Positions 43,489 through 51,891 of a stretch of DNA of 64,000 nucleotides are shown one piece after another. The stretch comes from Amycolatopsis mongoliensis. Its GTDB lineage: Bacteria; Actinomycetota; Actinomycetes; Mycobacteriales; Pseudonocardiaceae. The notes beneath the pieces are model-generated. The model had not been told where the DNA came from and searched no databases. It was given only the letters and a program-made list of their open reading frames with translations. A program made the position numbers and the translations under genes. Location: contig NZ_CP127295.1 in assembly GCF_030285665.1 (NCBI RefSeq), positions 6,324,001 to 6,388,000 of the forward strand, read 5' to 3'. Positions within the stretch are counted from its first letter, which is position 1. Every line of letters starts with the position of its first letter.

Positions 43489-43595
43489 TCGCCTCGGCGA
43501 CCCGGGTGCGGAAAACCGCGCGGCAGAAAACGTTGACAATCACGACGGCAAATGCCCGTCGACAAACAATGTGTCGGGAGAATTGAGACGTCCAT

Positions 43596-43623
43596 CCTGT
43601 TGCACGACGCGGCATTTCATGGC
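43596..43623 (+). repeat. First copy of a 28-bp direct repeat
   Basis: It begins CCTGTTGCACGA and matches the copy at 43733-43760 in 23 of 28 bases. The copies are 137 bp apart, and the second ends 29 bp before the amidase ATG. Confidence 0.45.
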
Positions 43624-43732
43624 CTGCGCGGGTGTAGCTAGCTCACCGCAAGCGCTGTGACCTGCGGTAAGCCACCTAAGATGGTGGCACGAGTGCCCGA
43701 CTTCGTCGGCAGGAGGTGGCCCGTTCGGACAA

Positions 43733-43760
43733 CCTGTTGCACGAACCGGAATTTCGTGTC
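43733..43760 (+). repeat. Second copy of the 28-bp direct repeat, in the amidase promoter
   Basis: CCTGTTGCACGA followed by a diverged CCGGAATTTCGTGTC-like tail covers the expected -35 region of the amidase promoter. It is a candidate regulator site or a small duplicated promoter segment. Confidence 0.45.
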
Positions 43761-43789
43761 CTCGGTGACGCCCAGATAGCTTCGGATTC

Positions 43790-45238
43790 ATGAATTGGAG
43801 CTTTCAGACGGCCGAAGAACTCGTTGTCGCGTTGCGCGCCGGTGCGGTGACGGCGGTGGAACTGACCGACGAGGCGATCGCCCGTATCGAGCGTGACGAC
43901 GAGGTGGTCAACGCGATCTGCGTGCGGGACTTCGACCGGGCGCGGGCCGCCGCGCACCGTGCCGACCAGGCACGCGCGCGGGGGGAGGACCGGCCGCTGC
44001 TCGGTGTTCCGGTGACGGTCAAGGAGTCCTACGACATCGCCGGGCTGCCCACGACCTGGGGCATGCCGCCGCACCGGGACTATCTGCCGGCCGAGGACGC
44101 GGTCCAGGTGTCGCGGCTCAAGGCCGCGGGCGCGGTGGTGCTCGGCAAGACCAATGTGCCGCTGGGGTTGCAGGACATCCAGAGCTTCAACGAGATCTAC
44201 GGCACCACCACCAACCCGTGGGATCCCGGTCGCACGTCGGGCGGATCCTCCGGCGGGTCGGCGGCGGCCCTGGCGTCCGGGTTCGGCGCGCTGTCCATCG
44301 GTTCCGACATCGCCGGCTCGCTGCGCACCCCTGCGCATTTCTGCGGCGTCTACGCGCACAAGCCGACGCTCGGGCTGGCGGCCGGCCGCGGGATGGTCCC
44401 GCCGGCCGAGCCTGCCTTGCCGGTCGAGCTCGACCTCGCCGTCGTCGGTCCGATGGCGCGCACCGCCCGCGACCTCACGCTCCTGCTCGACGTGATGGTC
44501 GGGCCGGACCCGCTGACGTTCGGCAAGGCGCACAACGTGACGCTGCCGCCCGCGCGCCACGAGCGGCTCGGCGATTTCCGGGTCCTGGTCGTCGACGAGC
44601 ATCCGCTCCTTCCGACCGGGGCCGCCGTGCGGGCGGGCGTGAACCGGGTGGCCGCCGCGCTCGCCGACGGCGGCGCCCGCGTCGAACGGCACAGTCCGCT
44701 GCTGCCCGATCTGGCCGAAGCCGCGACGCTCTACATGCAGTTGCTGATTTCGGGTTCCGTTGCGCGTTTTCCCACCGAATCGCTCGAGCAGCTGCGGACC
44801 CGCGTCGCCGGACTGGGCGCCGACCGGAGTCTCGACGCGACGCGGCTGCGCGCCATGTTGTTCAGCCACCGCGACTGGATGGAGGCGAACCGCCTTCGCG
44901 AGGTCCACCGCCACGGCTGGCGGCAGCTGTTCGCCGAGTTCGACGCCGTGGTGTGCCCGATCACGCCGACGCCCGCGTTCCCGCACGACCACAGCCCCAA
45001 TCCGATGGAACGGCGGATCGACATCGACGGCGTCGAGTACCCGTACTTCGACCAGCTCGTCTGGGCCGGGCTGGCCACCATGCCCGGTCTGCCCGCCACC
45101 GCGGTACCGGCGGGCCGGTCCCCCGAGGGCCTGCCGGTCGGGGTGCAGCTCATCGGTCCGATGTTCGAGGACCGCACCCCGCTGCGGCTGGCCGAACTGC
45201 TGGAGCAGGAGATCGGCGGCTTCCAGGCACCGAAGTAG
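43790..45238 (+). CDS. Amidase-signature family hydrolase
   Basis: This is a 482-residue enzyme with the full Ser-cisSer-Lys triad: the lysine in GVPVTVKESYD, the glycine/serine loop TSGGSSGGSAAALASG and the nucleophile serine in SIGSDIAGSLRTPAHFCGVY. The C-terminal PGLPATAVPAGRSPEGLPVG is also typical. The enzyme hydrolyses an amide (aryl-acyl amidase or related); the substrate is unknown. It is not a GatA: the neighbours and the C-terminal region differ. It stands alone, convergent with the AraC-type gene. Confidence 0.92.
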   Translation: MNWSFQTAEELVVALRAGAVTAVELTDEAIARIERDDEVVNAICVRDFDRARAAAHRADQARARGEDRPLLGVPVTVKESYDIAGLPTTWGMPPHRDYLPAEDAVQVSRLKAAGAVVLGKTNVPLGLQDIQSFNEIYGTTTNPWDPGRTSGGSSGGSAAALASGFGALSIGSDIAGSLRTPAHFCGVYAHKPTLGLAAGRGMVPPAEPALPVELDLAVVGPMARTARDLTLLLDVMVGPDPLTFGKAHNVTLPPARHERLGDFRVLVVDEHPLLPTGAAVRAGVNRVAAALADGGARVERHSPLLPDLAEAATLYMQLLISGSVARFPTESLEQLRTRVAGLGADRSLDATRLRAMLFSHRDWMEANRLREVHRHGWRQLFAEFDAVVCPITPTPAFPHDHSPNPMERRIDIDGVEYPYFDQLVWAGLATMPGLPATAVPAGRSPEGLPVGVQLIGPMFEDRTPLRLAELLEQEIGGFQAPK

Positions 45239-45256
45239 GGCGCAGGGGAGCGATCG

Positions 45257-46201
45257 TCAGGGCTGTGCCCGCTGGGCGTGGCGCCACCGCTGCGGGGTGA
45301 TGCCGTACCGGTCGCGGAAACGGCGGACGAGATAGGTGGCGTCACGCAGGCCGGTCCGGGCGGCCACGACGTCGAGGGGCAGGTCGGTTTCGCGCAGCAT
45401 CCGGCGGACTTCGGTCATGCGCCGTTCGGTGATCCATTCGAGCAGGGGACGGCCGGTGCGCCGGCGGAGCACGGTGGTGAGATGCCCTGGGGTGTAGCCG
45501 AGCGCGCGGGCGACATCCGCGGCGGAGATCGGCTCCCGGAACGTCGCCTCGATCTCGGCGAAGACCCGCTCGGTGAGCGGGTCCGGCGTGCCCGGCGACG
45601 ACGGTGCCAGCCGCGCGGCCGCGACCAGGAGCCGGGTGAGCAGCGCGGCGGCGGCCTCGTGGGCGCCGAGCCGATACGGGTCGGCGAGCTCCTCGGCCAG
45701 GTCCGCCATCCACGCCGACCAGCGCGCCCGGTCCGGCCCGGCGACCCGGCCGGGCACCGCGCCGGGAGCGAACAGGGCGAGCAGGGGATGGTGCGCCCAG
45801 GACAGTGGGGAGACCGAGGTCAGCGCGGGGACGGCGTCCGGCGTGAACGCGACCGACCACGCACGGCCGCGGGCGAGCTCCGCGACGTCCTCGACGCTGA
45901 TGACCTGCCCGGGAGGCACGGCGTGGACCTCGCCGGCCCTCAGCAGCCGTTCGGCGCCGTCGACGGCGAACGAGCCGGTGCCGTCCTCGATGTAGACCAG
46001 GACCAGGAAGTCGTGGGCGTGCCGGTGGCCCGGCGGAAGGTGGGCGTGGGCGTCTTCGGTGTCGAAGCGCACCACCGTGACCGGAGGCACGCCGGGCCGC
46101 TGCCGGTGCCGGTAGACCGGCGTTCCATCGGGTCGCACCGTGCGCAGCACCGAAGAAGCTCCCGGCACGTCACTGACCGAAGAATGTCCCACGTTGACCA
46201 C
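45257..46201 (-). CDS. AraC-family regulator
   Basis: This is a 314-residue regulator from GTG 46201. The N-terminal half is a cupin sensor (HAHLPPGHRHAHDFLVLVYIE, broken as HLPPGHRHAHDFLVLVYIE; then LLRAGEVHAVPPGQV). The C-terminal double helix-turn-helix has ISAADVARALGYTPGHLTTV and LRDATYLVRRFRDRYGITPQ, then RWRHAQR. It is divergent from the methyltransferase gene, which it may control together with itself. Confidence 0.92.
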   Translation of the reverse strand: MVNVGHSSVSDVPGASSVLRTVRPDGTPVYRHRQRPGVPPVTVVRFDTEDAHAHLPPGHRHAHDFLVLVYIEDGTGSFAVDGAERLLRAGEVHAVPPGQVISVEDVAELARGRAWSVAFTPDAVPALTSVSPLSWAHHPLLALFAPGAVPGRVAGPDRARWSAWMADLAEELADPYRLGAHEAAAALLTRLLVAAARLAPSSPGTPDPLTERVFAEIEATFREPISAADVARALGYTPGHLTTVLRRRTGRPLLEWITERRMTEVRRMLRETDLPLDVVAARTGLRDATYLVRRFRDRYGITPQRWRHAQRAQP

Positions 46202-46287
46202 CGTACGTCCTGCTGCGGAACCGCAGGAAGTCCAAGACTGGAGGAGGGCGACACCGGGTCTGCCACCGACTGCGCAGGGAGCACTTC

Positions 46288-47016
46288 ATGGCGACGACGA
46301 GCGACGTACGGTTCCTCGATCAGCGCACTCCGGAGGAGCGGGACCGCCCGTTCCTGCCGGGTGCCGGGAAGACCTGGCTTCTCCCGTTCTACGACGTCCT
46401 CACGCGGTTCGCCGGTGTTCGCGCGGTGCACGAGCGGCTGGCCGGACTCGCCGGCGTCGAGCCGGGCCAGGCGGTGGTCGACGTCGGCTGCGGCACGGCC
46501 AACCTGTCGCTGGCCGTGCTCGCGGCTCAGCCGGGCGCCCGGCTGACCGGCCTCGATCCCGACCGGGACGCGCTGCGGCGGGGCATGCGCAAAGCGCGCC
46601 GCCGCGGTGTCGCCCTCACCCTCGTTCAGGGTTACGCCGACCGGATCCCCGCCGAGGACGCCTCTCTGGACCACGTGATCTCGTCCTTGGCCCTGCACCA
46701 CCTCGATGGCGACAGCCGGGCCGCGTTCGCCCGCGACGCATTCCGCGCCCTCCGGCCGGGAGGCAAGGTCACCATCGCCGACTTCGGCGGCTCCGGCGAC
46801 CCCGCGCACGGCCACGGCCGGCACCTGCCCCGCTTCCTGCGTTTCCGGGTGGAACGGAACCCGCAGGTGGCCGCCAACCACGGCGACGGCATCGTCGCGC
46901 TGCTGGCCGATGCCGGGTTCGGCGACGCACGGGAGGCCGCGCACGCCGACCACCGGCTCGGCCGGATCACCTTCGTGCAGGCGACCCGTCCCTCCACAGG
47001 AGAGCCGGCTCGCTGA
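46288..47016 (+). CDS. Class I SAM-dependent methyltransferase
   Basis: This is a 242-residue enzyme with a GGGAGC ribosome site. The SAM-binding motif I is AVVDVGCGTANLSLAVL, motif II is ARLTGLDPDRDAL, and the catalytic-domain segment SLDHVISSLALHHLDGD and the LRPGGKVTIADFGG motif follow. This matches the UbiE-like methyltransferase_11 family. The substrate is unknown. It is divergent from the AraC-type regulator. Confidence 0.9.
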   Translation: MATTSDVRFLDQRTPEERDRPFLPGAGKTWLLPFYDVLTRFAGVRAVHERLAGLAGVEPGQAVVDVGCGTANLSLAVLAAQPGARLTGLDPDRDALRRGMRKARRRGVALTLVQGYADRIPAEDASLDHVISSLALHHLDGDSRAAFARDAFRALRPGGKVTIADFGGSGDPAHGHGRHLPRFLRFRVERNPQVAANHGDGIVALLADAGFGDAREAAHADHRLGRITFVQATRPSTGEPAR

Positions 47017-47051
47017 CCGGTCGCGTGGGCCACGCGGTCAAGACGTCCGGC

Positions 47052-47513
47052 TCAGCTGAGGTCGAACGGGTTGCTGGTCTGCAGCCACTTCAACCGCTGG
47101 TCGTCGAAGAGGCCGTCCGGCACGTCGTCCAGCGGCAGCGGCTCTTCGGCCCGGTGACCGTCGACGCAGTGGGCGAACGGGCCGGTGACCGGGTCCATCA
47201 GCGCCCGCACCTGCGGGTCGGCGTGGTGCAGCCACCAGTTCGACATCCCCAACGAGGGCTCGAAGCGCAGGAACTCCCATGCACGCCACACCGAGTCCAA
47301 CCGGGACAGCGCCTGGGCGTGCCGGAACCACGACGGGCACCACACCCGCCCGGAGTCCGGACCGGACAGCGGGACGAGGTACCGGAAGCGGTCGGCGACG
47401 AACTCGAGGACGTTCGAGTAGAAGAGCTGGCCCTCGTTCGCGGTCCCTAGTTCGTCCTGCTGGATTTCGGCGGGCGACTCGCCGATCTCCTCGCCGGGGA
47501 GTTGTGCTGCCAT
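47052..47513 (-). CDS. DUF4913 protein
   Basis: This is a 153-residue protein from ATG 47513 with a GGAG site nine bases upstream. The core reads FYSNVLEFVADRFRYLVPL, then WCPSWFRHAQALSRLDSVWR and AWEFLRFEPSLGMSNWWLHH, then a DPVTGPFAHC stretch. This is the DUF4913 pattern found in actinobacteria, often on plasmids and integrative elements. The first 67 bases lie inside the 3' end of the STAND gene in another frame, so the two are translationally coupled. The function is unknown; conserved tryptophans and aromatic clusters suggest a helical binding module. Confidence 0.85.
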   Translation of the reverse strand: MAAQLPGEEIGESPAEIQQDELGTANEGQLFYSNVLEFVADRFRYLVPLSGPDSGRVWCPSWFRHAQALSRLDSVWRAWEFLRFEPSLGMSNWWLHHADPQVRALMDPVTGPFAHCVDGHRAEEPLPLDDVPDGLFDDQRLKWLQTSNPFDLS

Positions 47514-49675
47514 TCGGGATCTGCTCCTATCCGATGGGTTACCTCGAGCGCCTCGGCGTGGCGCCCCAGCCGTTCGAGCACGGTGACGAGGGTGGCCACA
47601 GCCGACTTCAAGGTCGCTTGGTGGTCTCGCGGATCCTGGTCGACCAAGCGGCGGTACGCCCTGAGCGCGGCCCGCGCGGGCCCTTCCGCACGCGCGGCCC
47701 GGCGCGGGTCGTGCCGCCCGCACACGCTCAGCACCCTGGCCAGCTGCAGTTGCCGCCAGGCGACGTTCGTCGGCTCGTCGTCGGCCGACGTCTCGCAGAG
47801 CTCCTCGACCTCGAGGGCAGTGCGCCAAGCCGCAGCGTCCTCGCCCACCATCACCTGTCCGCGTGCCAAGCGCACAAGCCCGAAGTAGAGGTCTCCGTCG
47901 GAGCCCGAGCGCCCTCGCCGCAAGCGCACCTCGTGCTCGGCGATCCGGACGGCTTCACGAAACCTGCTCGTCATCAGCAACGCGCGGCACAATTGCGCGC
48001 ACGTGGCCGCCAGCGAGGCCACCTCGTCGTCATCGGCGTCGGCGAGGGCCACCCGCAGCTCGTATGCCTGGTACAGCGTGGTGGCCGCCCGGTCGGCGAC
48101 CCCGGAGTTCAGGTAGCTGGCGCCGATGTGGTGCAGACAGGAGGCCAGCCGGCTTCGCTGGTTCGTGCCGGCTCGGGCCAGCCGCCGGTAGAGCGGAAGG
48201 GCCTGGCGCAACAGGATCCGCTCGGCGACCGGCCGGTCGTGGCGCCAATACCACTCGGACAGGTCGTACAGCGCGTCGGCGCGCAGGCCGAGGAACCCGT
48301 CGAGCGCGCCGGGCGGGGCCTCGACGGCCGTCGCGTGGGACCGCAGCGTGTCGAGGTGCCGGATCAGCTCTTCGCCGAGGTCGCGCTTCTGCTTGGCCTG
48401 TTCCGCGGGACGGCTGGCCACGCGCACCAAGCCGGCCGCACGCGTAAGCGCAGCAGGGAGGTCGTGGTCGGCGCGGTCGCGGATGGCGCGCTGGGTCAGC
48501 CGGTGCATGACCACGATGGCGTTGTCCGTGCCGGCGAACTCGACCAGCGACGCATCGAGCAGGGCGGCGAGCGCATCGTCGGCGTCGCCGTCCAGCCCGG
48601 CGGTGAGCAGGTCGCGGGAGACGCCGTCGGGCGAGAGCACGCTGAGCAGATCGAGGAGCTCCACCGGCATCCGGTGGGTTTCGTCGGCGGTGAACGGCTC
48701 GATCGCGAGCATGATCGCCTTGGCCGCCCCGAGCGGATACGGGTCGCCGGGCACCGCGGTGAGCAGCCGGTCCACGGCGACGCTCTGGTGGCGGCGCAGG
48801 TATGTCGCGTAGTCGTGGTCGATCCGGACGACGCGTGCGGCCGCCTGCGCCAGGGCCAGCGGCAGGCAACCCAGCTCGCGGGCGAGCTTGCGGGCGCCGG
48901 CCGTGTCCGGCAACCCGGTGCTGTCGGTGAGGAACCGCACGGCGGTGCCCAAGCTGAACAGATCCACCGGAACCCGGGTGCCCAGCTGATCGATCGTGTG
49001 GCTCGCGCTGGTCAGCACGATCTGCGCACTGCCGGTGGCGGGCAGATGCGGGACGACGTGCGCGGGGTCGGTCACGTTGTCGAACACCAGCAAAGCGGGC
49101 TCGCGAAGCGTCTGGAGATGGTTGCGGACCCGTGCGGTGGTCGTCGCGGTGGTGTCTCCGGGACGGCGCAACCCCAGCGCGTCGGCCAGTTCCGCCAGCC
49201 CGGCCACGACCAGTTCCTCGGACTGGGCAGGCAACCAGGCCACCAGCCAGCCGTCTGCGATCCGCTGACGCGCGTAGGCGCCGGCCGCCTGGGTCTTGCC
49301 GACCCCGCGCAGGCCGGTCACCGTGCACACCACCGCGACCGTCCCGTCGACGATGCCCGAAAGAGCGTGCACGGCGTCGACCGGCGGCTGGAAGTGCTGC
49401 GGTTTCCGGGGCACGGGCCCCACCACCACCTGCCGATCGCGAACGGCAGGGGCAGGCTCCTGGGGGCTCGGCACCGGCTCGCCGATGACCCGCACCGATG
49501 CCTCACGGCCGGCCCACCAGCCCAGCGGCGACATGATGAGCGCGCTGGGCAACGCCGCGACGCTGAGCGCGTTGCCGGTCTCCATGCCCAGCGGGAAGTC
49601 GCAGACCCACCATCCGAGGACGAACACGACGGCACCGACGACCAGCGTGATCGCCCACTTGACAGCCCGCGGCAT
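47447..49675 (-). CDS. Membrane-anchored STAND (NB-ARC/TPR) ATPase
   Basis: This is a 742-residue protein from ATG 49675; the frame extends upstream but lacks a better start. Two N-terminal helices (WAITLVVGAVVFVLGWWV and ALSVAALPSALIMSPLGWW) precede the ATPase. Walker A is TGLRGVGKTQAAGAYARQ, Walker B is ALLVFDNVTD, and a sensor-like IVLTSASHTIDQLG and GCLPLALAQAAA follow, as in NB-ARC/NACHT STAND proteins. A winged-helix part and TPR-like repeats fill the C-terminal 400 residues. STAND proteins act as ligand-gated switches in regulation, programmed death or phage defence. Partner: the overlapping DUF4913 gene. Confidence 0.87.
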   Translation of the reverse strand: MPRAVKWAITLVVGAVVFVLGWWVCDFPLGMETGNALSVAALPSALIMSPLGWWAGREASVRVIGEPVPSPQEPAPAVRDRQVVVGPVPRKPQHFQPPVDAVHALSGIVDGTVAVVCTVTGLRGVGKTQAAGAYARQRIADGWLVAWLPAQSEELVVAGLAELADALGLRRPGDTTATTTARVRNHLQTLREPALLVFDNVTDPAHVVPHLPATGSAQIVLTSASHTIDQLGTRVPVDLFSLGTAVRFLTDSTGLPDTAGARKLARELGCLPLALAQAAARVVRIDHDYATYLRRHQSVAVDRLLTAVPGDPYPLGAAKAIMLAIEPFTADETHRMPVELLDLLSVLSPDGVSRDLLTAGLDGDADDALAALLDASLVEFAGTDNAIVVMHRLTQRAIRDRADHDLPAALTRAAGLVRVASRPAEQAKQKRDLGEELIRHLDTLRSHATAVEAPPGALDGFLGLRADALYDLSEWYWRHDRPVAERILLRQALPLYRRLARAGTNQRSRLASCLHHIGASYLNSGVADRAATTLYQAYELRVALADADDDEVASLAATCAQLCRALLMTSRFREAVRIAEHEVRLRRGRSGSDGDLYFGLVRLARGQVMVGEDAAAWRTALEVEELCETSADDEPTNVAWRQLQLARVLSVCGRHDPRRAARAEGPARAALRAYRRLVDQDPRDHQATLKSAVATLVTVLERLGRHAEALEVTHRIGADPEWQHNSPARRSASRPPKSSRTN

Positions 49676-49900
49676 CCACCAACCCCAACACACCGACCCT
49701 GCACCGGTCTGGACCGGAGAAGACCTTACGGCAAACAGACCAGCCGCGCCGCCGAATCGGGCGAACACCCGGACGTCAGTGGCTGGTCAAGACCGGGTGG
49801 CAAGATCAGGCCGCCCCGCCGAGGGCGAGGTGGCGCGCCGATCCGCGGCGTGGCCTGGTACCGAAACTGTGTTCGCGGCCTGCGGGCGAGGAGGGTGGCC

Positions 49901-50383
49901 ATGGCAGACGTCCGGCTCGATCCGATGACCAGTGCGGAATACGCGGAGTACCACCGCAACGCGGTCCTGGCCTATGCCGAGGCCCATGTTTCGGCCAAGA
50001 GCTGGCCGGCCGACGGGGCGGGGCAGCGCGCCGTCGACGAGTACGCCGCGCTCTTGCCCGAGGGGGTCGCCACACCCGGCCACCACCTGTACGTCGCGCG
50101 GGACGGCGACCAGAGGGTCGGCATGGTCTGGTTCGCCGAACGACCTCACGGCGCCGGCCGGGTCGCTTACCTCTACGACATCCAGGTCGACGCGGACCTG
50201 CGTGGCCGGGGGTACGGTGACGCGCTCATGCGGGCGTTGGAGCACGAGGTGCGTTCCGCTGGCCTGAAGGCCGTGCGGCTCCAGGTTTTCGGCAACAACT
50301 CGGTCGCCCGGTCGCTTTACCGGAAACTCGGCTACGTCGAGACCAACGTCGTCATGGCCAAAGACCTCGGCCCCCGCACGTAA
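49901..50383 (+). CDS. GNAT-family N-acetyltransferase
   Basis: This is a 160-residue acetyltransferase with a GAGGAGGG ribosome site and ATG at 49901. The acetyl-CoA pyrophosphate loop is VDADLRGRGYGDALMRALE, preceded by AYLYDIQV and followed by KAVRLQVFGNNSVARSLYRK and LGYVETNVVM, a standard GNAT motif order. The acceptor is unknown. It is divergent from the STAND/DUF4913 pair and upstream of the AAA/VWA cassette, from which it is separated by a hairpin. Confidence 0.9.
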   Translation: MADVRLDPMTSAEYAEYHRNAVLAYAEAHVSAKSWPADGAGQRAVDEYAALLPEGVATPGHHLYVARDGDQRVGMVWFAERPHGAGRVAYLYDIQVDADLRGRGYGDALMRALEHEVRSAGLKAVRLQVFGNNSVARSLYRKLGYVETNVVMAKDLGPRT

Positions 50384-50410
50384 AGACACACAGACAGCCG
50401 GTCATGGTCC

Positions 50411-50445
50411 CGACGGGTTCGTCGTCGAAAATCCGGAACCCGTCG
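50411..50445 (+). terminator. Hairpin between GNAT gene and the AAA/VWA cassette
   Basis: CGACGGGTTC (50411-50420) pairs perfectly with GAACCCGTCG (50436-50445) around a 15-base loop. It follows the GNAT stop by 27 bp and precedes the next promoter, so it probably ends the GNAT transcript. Confidence 0.65.
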
Positions 50446-50460
50446 CGCACCCGGCCCTGC

Positions 50461-50466
50461 TACGCT
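50461..50466 (+). promoter_or_regulatory. -10 box of the AAA/VWA cassette
   Basis: TACGCT lies eight bases before an ATG (50475) that opens a 17-codon frame. The spacing suggests a leaderless or nearly leaderless transcript starting at that ATG. Confidence 0.45.
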
Positions 50467-50474
50467 CGTCCGCG

Positions 50475-50528
50475 ATGACTACCTACTCCAGCAGATCGGG
50501 GGTTCCGTTCGCCAAAGGTGAGTGCTGA
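50475..50528 (+). CDS. Possible 17-residue leader peptide
   Basis: The frame MTTYSSRSGVPFAKGEC begins eight bases after a -10 box and its TGA overlaps the ATG of the next gene (TGATG) in a different frame. Such an arrangement would couple translation of the cassette to that of the leader. It is too short for standard gene finding. An AAAGGTGAG ribosome site for the next gene lies inside the leader. Confidence 0.4.
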   Translation: MTTYSSRSGVPFAKGEC

Positions 50529-51817
50529 TGCACCCTTTGACCGCGAACGAGGACTTCCGTCTTCTTTTCTGGGCGCGCGTGCGCGAGTTCGCCGTGCCGC
50601 CGTCGATGATCGAGTCAGCTGCCGCCCGCCGGATGGTGGGCGACTGGGCCGGGGCCTGCGCCGCCGCGCGCGTCGATGTGGATCTGAACCTGCGAGCCGT
50701 GGGTCGCGTCCACGGCGCCGGGTTGGTGGCACAGGTCCGCGCCGATCTGCGTCACCTGGCTCCTGACCTGCTTCGCTGGCATTTCCCGAGGATCAGCCCG
50801 GACGGCCTGGTGCGGCCGGGCCTCACGGTCTCCCTGGCTCGGTACGGTTCGACCACTCACCGCGGCGGTGCAGTACACCTCGTGGCGCGCACGCCGCCGG
50901 CCTGGGCGAACGCCGGTCAGCGGATCAGCCTCGCGCTGTGGACGCCGTCCCAGCGCGACGCGGGCCTGCATCCGCATCCCCGGCCCCACCGCCGGTATCG
51001 CTTCGACCTGCACCGCCACCTGTGGGACACGCGCCGGGCCGGTGAGCTACCGGAGCGGTCCGGGCACGGCGTGGGCGCCTGCGCCGTGGACCGGTGGATC
51101 GCCGAGGCGGCGCTGCTCCTGCACGCGGACAGGTGCGCGGACGACGTCGTCGTCGTGCGGCTCACCAGCCGGCGCCGGCTGCTGCTGAACCTGGGCGCGC
51201 CGGGTGCGGCAGCCGGCGGCCGGGCGGTGCCGGTCCTGCCCGACGCCGCGACCTGGGTCCCGCCCGACCTGCGGCTGCTCCACGCCGGACTGATCGACGC
51301 CGACCGGCTGCACCCGCTCGTCGCCTCGGCCCTTCGACCCGGCCACCGGCCGGCCGGTGCGGCCCGGACTCCGGACGGCTCGCCGAATTCGCGCTTCGTC
51401 GAATGCCGTGGTGCCACCCACCGGATCGCCGTGGTGGACGGGGTGCTGGTCCCGCTGGACCACGATCCCGACGAGATCCGCCGCGAAGAGCTGCTGGGCG
51501 CGCTGGGCGGCACCGAGCTGCCGTGCCTGCGCGCCATCGACGAGGCACACCGGCATCCGGAAAGTCTCGTGGACGTCCGAGCCCGGCTGGACCACGGCGA
51601 CAACGCCGGCGCCCTCTCCGCCGTCGAAGGTCTGCTCGGACCGGACGTGCTGCTGCGCAGCGGCGCACTGCGCGACGAACTCGAGACGGCCGTGCGCCGG
51701 CAGGTGCTCCACGGGCTGTATCGGGCCGGGCTGGCCGGATCCGGTCCGCTTCCGTCCACAAAGGACAAGATCCGGCGCGCTGTCCGGACCCGGCCGCGCC
51801 ACGCGACCCGTCCCTGA
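50528..51817 (+). CDS. Unknown protein, first gene of the AAA/VWA cassette
   Basis: This is a 429-residue soluble protein. The ATG at 50528 is chosen for the AAAGGTGAG site; a GTG two codons earlier is open too. The N-terminal 80 residues are helical (FWARVREFAVPPSMIESAAA). A beta-rich middle contains a histidine-rich run (LHPHPRPHRRYRFDLHRH), then WIAEAALLLHADRC, and a late segment FVECRGATHRIAVVDGVLVP and DHDPDEIRREELLGALGG. I do not recognise a family. The partners (MoxR ATPase, VWA protein) suggest a substrate, adaptor or effector subunit. Confidence 0.7.
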   Translation: MHPLTANEDFRLLFWARVREFAVPPSMIESAAARRMVGDWAGACAAARVDVDLNLRAVGRVHGAGLVAQVRADLRHLAPDLLRWHFPRISPDGLVRPGLTVSLARYGSTTHRGGAVHLVARTPPAWANAGQRISLALWTPSQRDAGLHPHPRPHRRYRFDLHRHLWDTRRAGELPERSGHGVGACAVDRWIAEAALLLHADRCADDVVVVRLTSRRRLLLNLGAPGAAAGGRAVPVLPDAATWVPPDLRLLHAGLIDADRLHPLVASALRPGHRPAGAARTPDGSPNSRFVECRGATHRIAVVDGVLVPLDHDPDEIRREELLGALGGTELPCLRAIDEAHRHPESLVDVRARLDHGDNAGALSAVEGLLGPDVLLRSGALRDELETAVRRQVLHGLYRAGLAGSGPLPSTKDKIRRAVRTRPRHATRP

Positions 51818-51891
51818 CCTCTTACGTCTCCGCCCGCCTGGCCGGACACGGCCTCGAACCGACCCCAAGGTGATCAAAACTGTCTACTGCC

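Larger units (their letters stand above)
43489..43789. other. Control region before the amidase gene
   Basis: There is no convincing gene; an 83-codon minus-strand frame has no recognisable features. The stretch contains two copies of a 28-bp direct repeat (43596 and 43733) and a TAGCTT box (43777-43782) seven bases before the amidase ATG, consistent with a leaderless start. Confidence 0.5.

Noticed and set aside
43540..43791. 83-codon minus-strand frame between the Lrp-type and amidase genes
   Set aside because: It covers the amidase promoter and both direct repeats and has no recognisable protein features.
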